A DNA stretch of 64,000 nucleotides from Latrodectus hesperus (Eukaryota; Arthropoda; Arachnida; Araneae; Theridiidae), in assembly GCA_037975125.1 (NCBI GenBank), contig CM075853.1:31532795-31596794 (forward strand), written 5' to 3'. Of the stretch, positions 49,461-63,630 are shown in pieces. Under the pieces are notes generated by a model. It did no database searches and was not told the origin of the DNA. It was given only the letters and a program-made list of their open reading frames with translations. A program made the position numbers and the translations under genes. Every line of letters begins with the position of its first letter. Positions within the stretch are counted from its first letter, which is position 1.

Positions 49461-50139
49461 ATGATCAATGTAGGTAAACGGTAGGTGATTAGGAAAATAA
49501 ACTTTTTTTTCCCTAGACAATAAAAGAGAAATCTTTAGATTCTAGAGTAAAACTTTAGCAAAAACTTATTATTTTAATATTTATTCTGAATTTAATAATG
49601 AATATCGTTTATTATAAGAGAATTCCGTGTGTTCCGGTTAACAACATCAATTATTTTAAATGAAAGAAAATAAAAAAAATCAAGTATTTTTCAATTTTTA
49701 CAACTTTTAAATTGAATTGATTTTAAAGTAAAAACACAACTTTCAATATTTCCTAAATATAGCAAGAATATGCGTCAATATCAAATTTTCACAATATTTT
49801 AATTTTATGATAAAATTATCTGTTTTTGAACTAGAATTCTTTGCAGATATGTATAATAAATAATAATATTAAATAATAATGTATATGTGTTTATAAGGAT
49901 AAAAATAATAACGTGTATATATAAATGAAAATATCGTGCATAGAAGACTTATTCGCGTTAAATATATGAAGACTATATTGTGCGTTCACTGGCTTGTGGA
50001 ATTTCAGAGTCGACACTTCCACCACAGCAGCGTCTTCATCAATCTGCTGTCATTATGAAAGTTCAAAGCAATTATATATTAAAGCCATTTTGTGTGGTTA
50101 GTGGAAATAAGAAATTGGAATGCATGCGAGAAAATAAAT

Positions 50140-50300
50140 TAATATATTCGGGAGGTCCGTCATTTTCGCATTCGGACAGCAACGGGTTCAATACCTGTTC
50201 CACCTAAGATCTTCCTGTGTTATGCACATCATAAATTAACGTAAAGTTTTACGTCCTTTCGTTAGCATAAGGTGAAAGTTAGATTCAGCGTACGTGTCTA
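50140..50300 (+). mobile_element. Possible tRNA-derived SINE relic
   Basis: A B-box-like GGGTTCAATACCTGTTCC with a GC-richer tail stands out from the surrounding AT-rich DNA. No clear A box was found and no second copy was found in the window. Confidence 0.3.
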
Positions 50301-51689
50301 TGTCTTCTCCTTTGAAAATTAATTCAAAATTACGAAATAATTAACTACGTTTATTTGCATAGATCGGCAAAAGGAGTCAGTCATTAACACATAATGTTAT
50401 GATAAATTTTCCTTGAAAATTCAAAGTGTAAAATTCTATATTTCCCTACGTTGATATTAATAAAATTTTATTTTTATGTTGCATTTAATCGAATAAAATT
50501 CCATTCGGTTGTTATTAAATAGACAAAGGTATCACATTTAAATTAAGATTTTATAGAAGCGTATACAGCTTTAATTATCAAATTAGTGAAGATGTTAACA
50601 AGTTAGAGAGGAATAAAAACATATCATTAACATAATTATACATGAAGAATTAACTGACTTAACATATTAAAATAATTGTACATAATGAGTAGATATATGG
50701 AAGAAACGAAGTATAATGATATTATAGCTCAGTTCAATACTATCTATCGGTATAATAATACTTAATAATATTTAACAATATTTAATTTATTAATAATAGT
50801 TCGGGAAAGATAATATTAAAGTACATTTTAAGAAAATTCATATTTAATGAATTACATACATGGTCATATATGTTTTTGTTAAAAAATTAGCTTAATTTTT
50901 CATAAATATTTGTCATTAAAATTATAGATTACAAGCTAAAAACAAAAATTTTGTTCTCCACAATTGTATAGTGGTATGAAGCATATACCTCCAAAAAGTG
51001 CCATGCGGTGATTGAATCTATCATTGATGTTTTTTTGAATTGGTGTTTTTTCTATTAGTTAATGATTTTGTTATAAAATATAATTAATTATTGAAGACTT
51101 ATTTGAAGTTTGCAATAATAAACTAAGTATTTTAATTTACTTCATAAGTTGTTTATCATCATAACTTATTGAAACTTATAAATCAATTAAATAAGGATAT
51201 GTAAAATATCATTAGCTTCAGAATAAAGTTATTTTATTAACTAGAAACCAATATGTACGTGTTGGTTTTACTTCCGGTTGGATGTAACTTTATTTAATCC
51301 CTCATTAAACAGTCATCCCAATAAACAAACTGGAAATTATAAATAGATAACAATGGTAATAAATAATAAAATTAGACAAATGAATTAAATGCAGAAATCT
51401 TGTGTAATTCAGCTGTGGGATTCTTATGCATCTGCCGGGAATCCTTAGCTTGGAAGGCGAGAATTCTACACTTGAATCATAGAAGCACAAAACAGACAGT
51501 TCTCGAAAAAATTTTAAAATGCGCATGAAATGAATTTAAAGATGGTTGATTAAAAGAAGAAAATTAAATGAGGTGATCTGAAGAGAGTATTTATAGGTAA
51601 GGTCAAATAATGTTTCGAAAAATCGGTGTATCACAAATTCCGTTCGCAAACTACTACAGATGTTTTTCAGAAGAAATCTATTTGAAAGC

Positions 51690-51840
51690 CCGAATAACTG
51701 TTTTGAAACCTACAGGATGTTTCGACCAGGAATCGAACCGGAATTACAGAATCATATTCTACGTTTAAGCACCAACATGACGAATGCCATAAAAAAATCT
51801 ATTTTTCTCACGAGTGATGATCTAGTGGACTTAAAATATT
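51690..51840 (-). mobile_element. Possible tRNA-derived SINE relic
   Basis: On the minus strand a perfect B box (GGTTCGATTCCTGG) follows an A-box-like ATGTTGGTGCTTAAACGTAG with tRNA-like spacing. The rest is AT-rich and not shared with other repeats here. The plus-strand 84-codon open frame at 51660-51914 is probably not a gene. Confidence 0.35.
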
Positions 51841-52693
51841 TATATACTAATTTAGCTCAGGATTTGCTGGAAAATAAAGGATTAGGAATCAAAAATTTTG
51901 AAGATTACATATAATTTCATTATATTTGTGAGGAAAAAACAAAATGAAATTTTATCTTTCATTCACTTTAATTTTCTTTTGTATTCAATTTAACAACTCA
52001 TTATCGCAATATTCATCATAACTTTGCATACCTATTTCTATTAGGTAAGTAAACAAAAGTAGATTCGAAAGCGTGTATTACAATGTGTTTTAAAATTTTC
52101 TTATACATATTTACTTCTAAATGCTTGTATCCATTTATATATTTTTAAGCTGATACATCATAAATAAATGACAGGTTAAGATTTTTGACTATGTCGTGTA
52201 TAGTAGAGTATCATTTGCAATATAACTCATTGTATTGTTGTATTTATATAAGCTTCCAGAGAGATATTATATCTAAGTGCTTGTGTGTGTGTCGAGTTTT
52301 TAACTGAATAGTCTGTACTCTGATCGAAAATTTAAAAATAAAAAGTAAAATAAATTTAGTAACAACGTTTGGTGTGAATGTTTGAAGTTGTTTGATACTC
52401 TCTCTCTCTCTGTTTTATTATATAGTATTAGTTCTCACCTGCGATATGTAAATAACAGGTGATAAACAAAAGAAAATCAAAAATTTAATCACTCATCAAT
52501 AGTGAATTTAAATTTGTAACCTTCAAGTCATAACGTTTCATTGAAAATGTTAATAACTTTTTTTATGAATCTCACAAAGAAAAATTCATTAATATATATC
52601 TTATTTCCAATACATTAAATTTACCTGAAATGAATTTTATAAATAATTATATCAAGGGGAGAGAAGAGATCCTCACTAGTAAAAATATATATA

Positions 52694-53160
52694 TGCTGGG
52701 TGCGGCAAGATAACTTTCTTATTTCGAATGGCAATAACACAAAATGTAGTAAAAATAATGAGGTTGGAATGGTCTTGTTTCAAAGAGGAGATCATAAGGT
52801 TGTGTGATATTCTGGTTCACTTGTAATCATACGCTGTAATACTGAACACCTTGCAATTGTGGTAGAAGCCTGTTTTTCCGAGTGCTTCATTTCAATGAGA
52901 AATGATTTACAGTGTCTAAAGCGTTCTCCCGATTTGGTCCTATGTAACTTCTTTTTATGGAGGTAATTAAAGTCAAGTGCGTATACAGACCACCCACAAA
53001 CTTTGGAAGATCTGAAAAGAGATATTCAAAGAGAAGTGGAGAACCTAACTGCCAGTGTGCTGGAGAGAGTGATGAGAACAGAAGAATTCGATTCATTCAA
53101 TGTATCGCAAATGGCGGGCGTCACTTGTTCAATATGATATTCAAAAACTATGTAAATTAA
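52694..53160 (+). pseudogene. Mariner/Tc1-superfamily transposase relic (C-terminal part)
   Basis: Plus-strand translation from about 52925 reads RSPDLVLCNFFLWR, stop, then LKSSAYTDHPQTLEDLKRDIQREVENLTASVLERVMR. This is the C-terminus of a mariner/IS630-type transposase with the third catalytic Asp in SPD. After a frameshift near 53080, RFIQCIANGGRHLFNMIFK follows in the next frame, as in the ends of such proteins. The sequence TGCTGGGTGCGGCAAGATAA at 52694-52713 may be a terminal repeat of the same element. The rest of the transposase is missing. No matching right end or TA duplication was found. Confidence 0.65.
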
Positions 53161-53211
53161 AACTTTAAATACATAAATTTGTATGCAAAAGTAAAAAATA
53201 TATCTTTACTT

Positions 53212-53333
<122 letters not shown>

Positions 53334-53524
53334 AATAAATACAATACTGAAAATATAATGTAATAAAATAAGAACTACAATACACATTATAGGAAATCCA
53401 GCCAGCGCAAAAACAGCTAAAGAAAGATTTGCCTATATAAATAAGATAAAACATGAAAAATATTGAAACCAGAAATATAAAATTGGAAAAATACTAAATG
53501 ATGCAAATGACAAGAAAAAGGCAT

Positions 53525-53655
53525 AGAGTCGACGTCTTCATCAGGAGGGAGATGGCCAGCTATGCAAAATGAACACTTTTCTGATATGCTCGAAAGACAA
53601 ATGTCTAAATATCTTCGAGCAATTCCATCCATTCGACCAAGAGTGTTCGTATTTA
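53525..53655. other. Small GC-richer block, unexplained
   Basis: The minus-strand frame reads AGHLPPDEDVDSMPFSCH. It looks like part of a coding or repeat sequence but I cannot assign it. The flanks are AT-rich. Confidence 0.3.
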
Positions 53656-53767
53656 AAGAACTTAATTAAAAAAATTTGAATAAATATATATATATACAGA
53701 AAAGATATATATGCAGAAAAGTAAAAATACTCACAATAGATTAAAATTGAAATTAAAATAAAGAAAT

Positions 53768-53867
53768 ATTGCCAGAAGTAATTAAATTCAAAAAGTTAAA
53801 GTGGTTTAGAAACGTGTATTGCCAGAAGTAATTAAATTCAAAAAGTCAAAGTGGCTTAGAAACATGT
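53768..53867. repeat. 50-bp tandem duplication
   Basis: Two head-to-tail 50-bp units (starting ATTGCCAGAAGTAATTAAAT) differ at three positions, all transitions. Confidence 0.9.
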
Positions 53868-54190
53868 AGTAAATTTGAAATTAAAATGTGTTAAAGGGGA
53901 TTTAAGCTTAAGTTATGTACAAAATAAAGTGTATATATGTAAGTGTTTTCAGGATTCTTGTAAGAACTTCAATGCTTGGTGGCCCTTCTGTAGTTATCTA
54001 ATTACTTCAATATTACAAGCGATTCCCTACTTCCTACATATTTTAAAATAAAATTTAATTGGAATATTGTTATTTTTTAGGTGAGCTATTAGGCACTTAA
54101 TTTGATTTTTAGTAGATTCATAATTGTTACAGATATTACAAATATATATGTATGTTATAAATTTATATGTATATTATAAATATATATGAT

Positions 54191-54194
<4 letters not shown>

Positions 54195-54241
<47 letters not shown>
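54195..54241. repeat. (TA)n then (TATG)n
   Basis: About 17 TA units followed by three TATG units. Confidence 0.93.
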
Positions 54242-54379
54242 TTGTAAATTATGTATACATTTGTGCCATTTTTCTTAGAAACTGTTTTATCACAGTCTAT
54301 ATTTGTTGAAAAATGCAGGGTAGAATTATTTTGAATTTTAAGTGTCTGTTGCATTTTCAGGGATTATGAATACCAATTA

Positions 54380-54660
54380 ATCTGCCCTTGAGAACTCAAA
54401 TGGAAAACTTTCAAGCATAAATCATAAAGGCGTATGACACGGTGCAATCCCCCAGAGATTGTTTCACTTTCTGGAGGAAGCAGAGAAATTAGTTCAGCTC
54501 GAGTCGCTTTGTTCCACGCGAAGCGGATCGCCGGCAAGCAGCTCCTCAACGAGCTGCGCTGAAAGTCATTAGTCTTTTTCGAGGCAATTTCGGAAGGCAA
54601 AAATGCCGATTTTTGCTCCCCATGAGCAGGCAGCTTAGTAACCATGAATCCTCATGAGCC
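54380..54660. other. GC-rich single-copy island, unexplained
   Basis: The island has much higher GC than its neighbours. It holds a 93-codon minus-strand open frame (54364-54645) that resembles no family I know, and a short inverted pair GAGCTGC / GCAGCTC. No repeat signature was seen. It may be a conserved non-coding element, a distal promoter or an exon of another transcript. It is 5.4 kb upstream of the aminopeptidase start codon. Confidence 0.35.
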
Positions 54661-57360
54661 ACTGCTCAAGATTTCACAGAAATCACTAAATCTTCACCCC
54701 TTTACTTAAGCTACAATTAACGACGGAAAAAATGGTTATGTATACTGTCTGATCTCAGATGGAACAATACTTCATTTTGCGTGGAAACAATCAGTAAGAT
54801 CTGAGATTTTCGTTTTATTTTGTTTTCGAAGCTATTCATACATGGCTAATTTTATGTAGTTCAACATTCTGAGTGCAAATTATAATCTTTTTATATTAAC
54901 GTCTCAATCGTGTGTTCTGCTAGTTTTCTAAGTATTTACACCTCATTTATCGCTTTTAAAAATATTTTATCTGTGAATTCTACTATTCTTATTTTAAGAT
55001 AGGCATCGATTACGTCAATATGTATTGAATTACATAAAATAGAGATATGTGTGGGATAGTTTGGTTGAAAAAGATTTTAATGTTTAGGTAAATAATATAA
55101 GTACTTTACTGAAAAATCCATTGATTCTCGTGTGAATTGTTATCAAAATTATTCAGTTTTGCCTTGTGTACCATATATGTCGTAAAAATTTGAAGAAAAA
55201 GGTGCATCAAATTTGTTGCTGAAATCATGATAAGATTTTTATCTAAAATTGAAGGATTCTGTGTTCATAATTATTACATACATTTCGAACCGTCGCGTTT
55301 AGCTCACATTTTAATCTTTCGTAGGACGTAAATATACATATATAAGCATATGATGTAAGATCTAATAGTAAAAAATATATAGTATTATTAATAAATTACA
55401 CTACACTAAAATGGTGCGTATGATAAGAGAAAGTGCAAACTTACATATAATTACATAATTGAATTATAAGAAAAGGAGAAAATGATACCAATCGCAAAAG
55501 TAGAAATTGCATAATATATGTATAGTTAAATCATATGTTTATATGTATACCAGAACAAGGAATAATACATTTTATGATATGCATATATATGATTACGAAA
55601 GATAGAATTTTATATTAATTAAATCTAAGAAATTTGTTTTTTTTGAAATATATCAAGTTTTTTTTAAATGATATCTTTGCATTCTTTTAATATATAATAA
55701 TATTTTAAAAGAATCTAAAGATTTCAAATACTTATATATTTGAAATATATAAGTACTTAAAATCTTTATATTCTTTTATAAAAATCTGGTTTTCATTAAT
55801 AATAGATGACATACTGAGGAATACGTGTAAGGAAATTTTGAAATTACTAAGAAAATTTACAAATTTTGTATTTGTTTAATTTAACAAATTTATGTTATTG
55901 ATTCATTTTTATGGCAAACATAGAGTTTGTAAAAGAAAAAACACAGTTTATATTTTAAAAATAACATATTTAAATTTCAAAAGCTTTTTATTTTATTCAA
56001 TGGATTAGTAATAAGTATTTTTTTTTAATATTTATCAGGCCGTTCAGGTTATTTTACTTGATATGTTCTCAATCGTTTATTATATTATTTAACAAGAAGA
56101 TATATTTTCGTATGGGAAAAAAGTTTATCTTATAAATATTCCTAATATGTATAAAAATAAGAAATATTTTTAACACATTTTTTATTTTAAATTATTTACT
56201 TTTAAAATAATATGTTTACATGAAACAGCTATTTTGCTTTAGAATTACGCTCCTCAATATTTTCCTCCACTTCACTATCGCACTTAGTAACAATGAAATG
56301 TTTTCCTAAATAAGAAGTAAAAAAAGATTTAACAAATCAATGTCCTCTTAAGTGATATTATCCTTTGCTTTTACCTATGCTCTTTAATTTATGAGATAAA
56401 TATTTTCATAAAAGAAATCAACGTGAAAACTGATAACTTATCATAAAATATTAAATGAAAGTTTTTAGTTGTGTCAAAAGGACGTAACAGCTATACAGAT
56501 TAAAATTATAATCTCCAAACCAATGATCAAAAATTTTAAAAATATTCTATTAGTTATAATTTTGAAAATTCAAAAATGTGAGATTAGTTACTTATTTATG
56601 TTAAATAATGTATAAAGTTTGCTTAAGTTTATAAAAAATATTTGAATTTATATTTTACTGATTTGAATATCACTTTACCATCACATATTGCTTACAAAGA
56701 TCATAAACTTTAATTTTATGATTTTTTTATAGTAACTCAAATGACAATGAAAATTAATTAATAAAATACATGATTAACACTTATGACTCAATTTTAGCAA
56801 ATGATGATTCGTTCAAAATCGCTTGGAATTGTTGGATAAAAGAATGATTGCGTTAGGATAATATTGAAAATTTGAAAAACTCAGGTTATTTGCATTGTTA
56901 CGATATTCATAAAGTAATTTATAATATTCCTTTAAAAACGCATCTTTTAAAACTAGTCATCCTAGTTATCTTATTATCAATAGAACGGGGAAAGTAGATA
57001 AATGATTGTCATAGCGAACTGAATATTACAAGTGTTGTTGCTGAAAGTGATGAGAATCACAGATTTGATGTATTAACTTGATAATTCACTATTGTTGAAA
57101 AATATCTTGTTTCTATTAAGTAAAGAAAATGCACATAACTGTTTTTAATATGTAGAAGGACTTAAAATAGATTAATAACTTCAGTCAAGTGCACAAGAGG
57201 TGAAATAATAGTTTGATGTATGTTATAATTCTCTCGATTTTATTAATGTCATCGTGAATGTCAATAAAGATTTTTCCTAAGGAATTATTACTGTTCTGAA
57301 GTTGTTAATAGGACATAAATTATAGATTTCGCCCCAGTAGACAATTTTACATAGAATATC
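54661..57360. other. Upstream AT-rich DNA, nothing recognised
   Basis: Only the imperfect inverted repeat at 55707-55777 stands out. Confidence 0.6.
55707..55777. repeat. Imperfect inverted repeat, 32-bp arms
   Basis: Arms 55707-55738 and 55746-55777 match at about 29 of 32 positions around the loop TTTGAAA. Confidence 0.85.
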
Positions 57361-57403
57361 TTCTTTCTTCTTCTTACTAATCCCTCTGATCGGAAATCAG
57401 ATC

Positions 57404-57810
57404 AGATCCATGAGGTCGTCCGCTTTTAATTTCACCACGGCCAAACCAGGCTTCTTTAGGGCATCCTCACGAAGTAGACCAGCTCAGTGTAAAAGATGCT
57501 TGGGACTGTCCTCATCAATATGGCATTTGGTGAAAACTCGGAAGGTCTTGGCACCATTGGAAAATAGAAGGGTTTTTAAATGTCCAGTGCACAGTTGAGC
57601 CAAAGCAGTTTGGTCTCTCTTGTCAATCCATGTACCAGGACCCTTACTTATATACCGTGGGTGTTCTGGTGGATGCCTCCAAGAGATGTTTATTGAGGCC
57701 TTGCTTAATGAGTACTGCTCAAGGTAGGTTAAGGGAACCCCCTCAGTAAGTGGCATGGCAGTTCCCTCTTTTGCCAATCCACCTGCCCTTTCATTGTATT
57801 TTAAAGCGAC
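57404..57810 (-). pseudogene. Non-LTR retrotransposon RNase H / ORF2 C-terminus fragment
   Basis: Minus-strand translation begins YNERAGGLAKEGTAMPL, the end of an RNase H domain of a non-LTR retrotransposon. It continues through TWIDKRDQTALAQLCTGHLKTL and a CHIDEDSPKHLLH zinc-knuckle-like tail. The last RNase H Asp of the NERADxLAK-type motif is Gly here. A TGA follows HLLH at about 57482-57484, where Cys is expected. The same frame then goes on (AGLLREDALKKPGLAVVKLKADDLMDLI) to a natural-looking stop near 57404. So the copy is 5'-truncated and carries point damage. The GC content is well above the neighbouring DNA. The 5' breakpoint is near 57810. I could not find a clear target duplication. 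Confidence 0.85.
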
Positions 57811-58272
57811 AACACAGAATATGATCTATATAAAAATCTTTGAAATTATTTACGAAAAAGAAAAATTAAGCAAAAAAGAAAAGGATTTTCTAGTAATTCA
57901 CATAAAAACATTTTCTGTCTATAAACTCGTTCAGACTGAACAGCCCAAATAATAAACATTAGAGGGAGTGATTATTATTTAGATTTTTTAGTATTAAAGC
58001 TTCGAATTATTCTGCAACTACACACATTAAAATAATAACATAGCTATCTATAATATGAAATTTGAATTCCATAGTTAGATTAATTACATATTTAACATTT
58101 GTCAACGGTAAATTAATATGCATAGTATATATTTCCAGAAATAATTTTATGAAAATAACGTCGTTTATTTATTACTTCCTTTTAATCAATTTTGTATAAT
58201 CAAGGTTGAGCTCGCAGTCGAGGGGTCTCAATACGCTGGTATTCAATTCAACATCTCCTGAATTGAACTCTC

Positions 58273-58313
58273 ATCTTGGACATAGATGCTTGTAATCCAT
58301 CTATGCCCAAGAT
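58273..58313. repeat. 16-bp hairpin, one mismatch
   Basis: ATCTTGGACATAGATG (58273-58288) and 58298-58313 are complementary except for one base. It lies in a small GC-richer patch (58200-58320) that also contains GAGCTCGCAGTCGAGGGGTC. Confidence 0.8.
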
Positions 58314-60470
58314 TCATAAAAAGTGGATTTGAATTCAATTTAAGTAGTAAGTCTTGTTGAGTAAAATAAAAACCCAATGAATGGTGTGCTATTAAACTAC
58401 TATTAAGCATATATGTTTTTGGAATATCACAGAATCTTGTTAACTATTTTTTAAGAAACAATAATAATTAATTACTTTTATTAACAGTTTTTTTTATTTC
58501 ATTTTGATTAGAATACGATACGTAAGCTTATACAGATCGTTCAACTATTATATAGTCTTTGTTCGTGGAAAGGAAATGACGTCTGGAAAAAAAATAGGAA
58601 GTTTCATTACGTGTGTGCTTGTTGAACAAAACTGAGAAAAATCAAAAGGAAATTTACATTTCTAAAATCTTCCCCAGTTTTCATATTGAGAATGGGTCAA
58701 ATTTTCATTTTCATTTGTCAAAATGTGATGGATAAATTTTGAGCACCTTGAAACCGCACAGGGAATAACTTACCAGTTGGAAGCTGTTGTACAGCTTTTT
58801 ACAATTTATAACATCCAATATTCTGTGAGAATTTGTTCATTCTCATTTTTGTGGCTCGTAGATATAAACTGTAATCTATATTCACGTTCCAAAAAAATTC
58901 TCAGAAAACATCCAAGCAATCCAACAGATGTAGATAGAGAAAGTTGAAGAGGAACCTTTCATTTTCCTTAGTTTATAAGTGTTAAGGCTAAATCGGTTAA
59001 ACACAGCTGATAACTATCGCTACTATTAATAGGCCGATAAAAAGTAAACTCACTTTAATATTTTTGTGATACTCCTACAGACAGCTTGAAAAACTGAGTG
59101 AGATGGTTTCCTCTGATTGATCAATGGATAACAGTGAATTTAGACAAATGCGTCATTTGTATGAATTTGAGTCAGAAAGTCACAAAATTAACATCTAATT
59201 AAATCTTATGTGCAATAAAAGAGGACTACTGATACACAAGCAAAACCCAATCATGAAAATTAAAATATGTGATTTTTTTCTTTTCCGATATGGTTTTTTT
59301 AAAGGTACCAAATTCCCACTCAGCTTTTAAAGTACTGTATTCAAAGAAAAATTCTTGTCTTAAAACATCATTATTGAAAAAATAATGGAAAAATTAACAA
59401 ATGATATTATACAATCTATTTTCCTTCTAATTAGTTTTTTATTTAGTTACATAAAACACCAAATTTTTGTTAAAATTTTTGTTATCAAAATTTGATAAAT
59501 TAAAATACAATAGTGATTGAAGCAACACTTGTATACAAAATTATGAGGATTTCATTTTTAATATTTAACGTTGAAAGTAACATTAGTTTCTTAAAGATGA
59601 AGAAAAAGAAATATGAGTATTACTTTTGAAATTGTATACATTTGTTACTAGACAGTTTGACAAATCATAGACGTTATATTTTTATAAGTTTTTGGAGCTA
59701 ATATTTAAAACTCCAAGAACTTTAAGAAAAATAATGGCTAATCAAATTGAAACAAATTCGAAATTTTCAAACTTGAAGAAGGATAATAAATTGTAAATGT
59801 TTTTACAGTAATATATGTCAAATTTTACTCTAGAATGCATTAACATGTTAACTCTTGTTGTGAATAATAGAATCGATAAAATAGTAATTTGATTTTGATT
59901 TCTATTTGCTAAATGTAAGATGGTGTTAAATGAAAGATAAAGAAATGTGTACGGGAGACTATTGTAAAATGTAAATTAATTTTTTTATTAGTATAAAAAT
60001 ACTCTATATTTTAGATTTTACTTTATATATATTTTATGAAAATAAATCCTTATATACTTAATTAGAAAAAGCATTCCCGTGCACTTAAATAGAATGATTT
60101 TAAAATGTATAGATTTGTTTCTAAATAATTTAAATAATCATAAATTTAATTATTCTTAAAGAATTTGGAGCTAATATTGGAAAAGTTTTAATTATAAAAG
60201 GAATTATACTGAAATTGCAAAAAATTTACGCAATATTTAACATTACGTTTTAGTGATAAACTTTTAGTTTTTATTAATAAATCGATTAAAATATAGAATT
60301 GCAACTACTAATTAAATGTTTGATAAAAATCATTATTGACATCATTTGATCAGTTTGCACTGTAAGGGAAATCAGTAAAGTATTACGGTATACCAACGCA
60401 ATCTATTAACACTTAATTAGTTTTGTAAATGAGCATGATCTCAATTATGAACTTTTTCTTCTAAATTTAT

Positions 60471-60620
<150 letters not shown>

Positions 60621-62161
60621 ATTGAATATATATTTTAAAGTAGAATTTTCAAAATTTATCTAACCTTGTGATCAATATTTTAAAAGTTTTAAAGTAACTT
60701 GTACCAATATATTTTGTTTTCATGGCAAGAAGGAAAGAAATACTTATCGAATACTTTAATATTAAAATTAATATTTTGACTAAAAGAACTTATATTCACC
60801 TTACGAAATGCTTAAATAATCTTTCCAAATAATGGATGCAGATATCTAGGATGATATAAAGAAGACAAGTGAGAGAGATTATTTATTGCTTGAAATTATC
60901 ACACACTAAATCACTGTCGGAGGTACTTAAGACTCGTAGATTATGTTCTCACTTCAATCTCTTTGTTACTGCATGTATTCATAAAATGCGTGAAAACAAA
61001 TTACATCATAAAACGAAATAACTACTTTATTTCTCCTCTATAGCACATTTATTTTAATCCTAATTGCCAAAGTCAACGATTTTAGCGACTGTATTCATAA
61101 AAAATCTAAATATTTAAGTACTAAAGGTAAAATAAAATTCCCTTATTATAATATTCAGAATTGTTGCAACTGGAATTAGAGCTATATGTTTCACAGGCAT
61201 TTAAAAAACAAAATGAAATTATATAGGTTTGAAATACATATCCATTGCATGGTTCATTAAAATAATTAAACTCATATTATTAATGTAAGTTTTTCTTTTA
61301 AATTAAAATTCTATCATTTCAAACTATTTCCTATTTAATTAAAAATTGAGATTAATATCAAATTTGTATTAAACGAATACACTGAAAAATTTTATTCAAT
61401 TAATTAACAAAGCAAAATCATTTAATGAAAAAAAATGTGCCAAAAAGAACATCCAGTTGAAAAGACAGTGCAAAAAAACCTATGAAGGAAACGGAACATA
61501 TGCATCGTTTTTAAATAGGTCAAAAGTGCATGGAGTAGTGTGAAAACTAATTTGCCTTCATTATTTGTTTACCTCTGGGGAAAAAGTAAAGAAAACGAAG
61601 ATTCTTTCTATGAAAAGAAAATTAAGATTAAGAGGACTTCTTTAAGGAGGATTCCATAGAAGAGAAACCTGTTTCGCTTTTCAACAGCCGACAAGTAAAC
61701 TGATGATTAATAAAAAAAATTAAGTTAAAGAGCAAATTTACTCGGATAAAAGAAAAATAAATAAAAGGAAAACAGTGCCTCTTTTTTAAAGCAACAGGTA
61801 GGCTAAAGTTTTCTTTTTATCTTCTTTCGTTTGGTTGTTATAGATTTTCTTAGAACTTTTGTCCTGAAGCAAAACATTTTATATCACATGCATTAGCGTT
61901 CTGCTCAAATCCAATCGGGAAGAAAGATATAGATTTTTCAATGTTTACATGGAAAAGAACTTAAAATGCTCTTTGCAAAATAAATACATTTTAGTCTACT
62001 TGGAAGTATGTTTTCTTTACTAGAAAGACAGAAAAACACTAGAAATTGAAGCAATGAAATATTTTAATAGAAATAAAACAGCATTTTTGGAGAACTAAAT
62101 ATTTAATCTAAGTTAAGTAATGATATGAAAGTCTTAAAATTTATCCTGAATTAAAGTTTTA

Positions 62162-62183
62162 AAAATCAAAGATCTTTGATTTT
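62162..62183. repeat. 22-bp perfect palindrome
   Basis: AAAATCAAAGA is followed by its exact reverse complement, centred on GATC. Confidence 0.85.
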
Positions 62184-63459
62184 CTAATATACTTAGATAA
62201 AATATGTATAAAATGCTTAAAATTATTGTTGATAATGAAGTATAAATTTGAAATAAAGTAAAAAATTTAGAGTACTGAAACTCGTATTAAGGAAAATGCA
62301 TAGAATATTGTAAAAAATTAAATAAATTTTAAAAATTTCTATTACTTTTTCAATTTACGTGGGTTTGTTTCTTATAACTCAGTTCTGATTATAGTATCAA
62401 AAAATATTTTAAAATTTATGCATTCAAGTGTATATTATATTAAATATTTAACTTTATTTACATTAAAAAATATTAGATTGAAAAATATTTTTCAGATAGT
62501 GAGTGGGCTATGAATATTATAACATAAAAATATAAAATCTAAATATTATCACATTTTGAAGTAAAATGAGATATCTCTCAATAAATTTCCAAAAGGGAGT
62601 GAAACTAATAATAAGTACTATACATATTCTTGTAGAACCCAAACAAAATCACAAATATTGTCAAAATTAAAACCACAAACAAAAAGTAAACAAAATTCCA
62701 CTGTAAATTTACCTAAATAAAATCACATAATATGTAGGTAATACATTTAAATACCTTAATCAAAAATGTCTTGTTTCAAATACAACTTCATATATTTTTG
62801 CAAAAGCATTTTTACACTTCATTACTCTTTTTGTTGCACTTACAAATATTTAAATATTCATTACTTATTAAATTGATTTGATACCATTATATAAAAATGT
62901 AACTCTAAAATCAGGAATTACAAACTTTAAAAAGAATGTCAGTTTCATGAATCGAAACAAAATGCTTGGTTGTGTCTAATAAAAAATATAAAAGCATTAA
63001 AATACCTAAAAATTAAGAACATCACTAAATAAAAAGCTACAAAAAGCACACATATTTTTAAACTTTTTCCTTATCCTAATTAAACTTTTTTCTTATTTTG
63101 ACAAATTGCTAGAAAAAACTTAGGAGTCGAGTTCTATTACAAATGTTTTCTCTTCCATTAAAGTGTCTCAAAAAACAAAAGCTCTACATTTTTTGAACGT
63201 GTACCTTGCAGATATGCATGTTGAAATCAAAAATACAGTAACTGTTTTTAGTTATTTAAAAAAAAGTTATATTCGAACTTATGATCTTTCAAATCAAAGC
63301 TTATGGTTTTATCAAAAAAACATGTAAATTTAATTTTATTTAATTTATCATGTAGCAGACAGATTGAAGACTGGATGCTACTGTTAGGTACGAGAATATC
63401 GACAATATTGATTTTGAGGAGATATAACAAAGATGTAAATTTTTTTACCGTATATATAT

Positions 63460-63630
<171 letters not shown>

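Larger units (their letters stand above)
49521..52693. other. Upstream AT-rich DNA
   Basis: Two tRNA-like relics and a modest GC-richer patch (49980-50060, a possible 5' exon on the minus strand) lie in otherwise featureless sequence. Confidence 0.5.

Noticed and set aside
54364..54645. A 93-codon minus-strand protein gene
   Set aside because: No recognisable family, no start or splice context, and the high GC alone explains the open frame.
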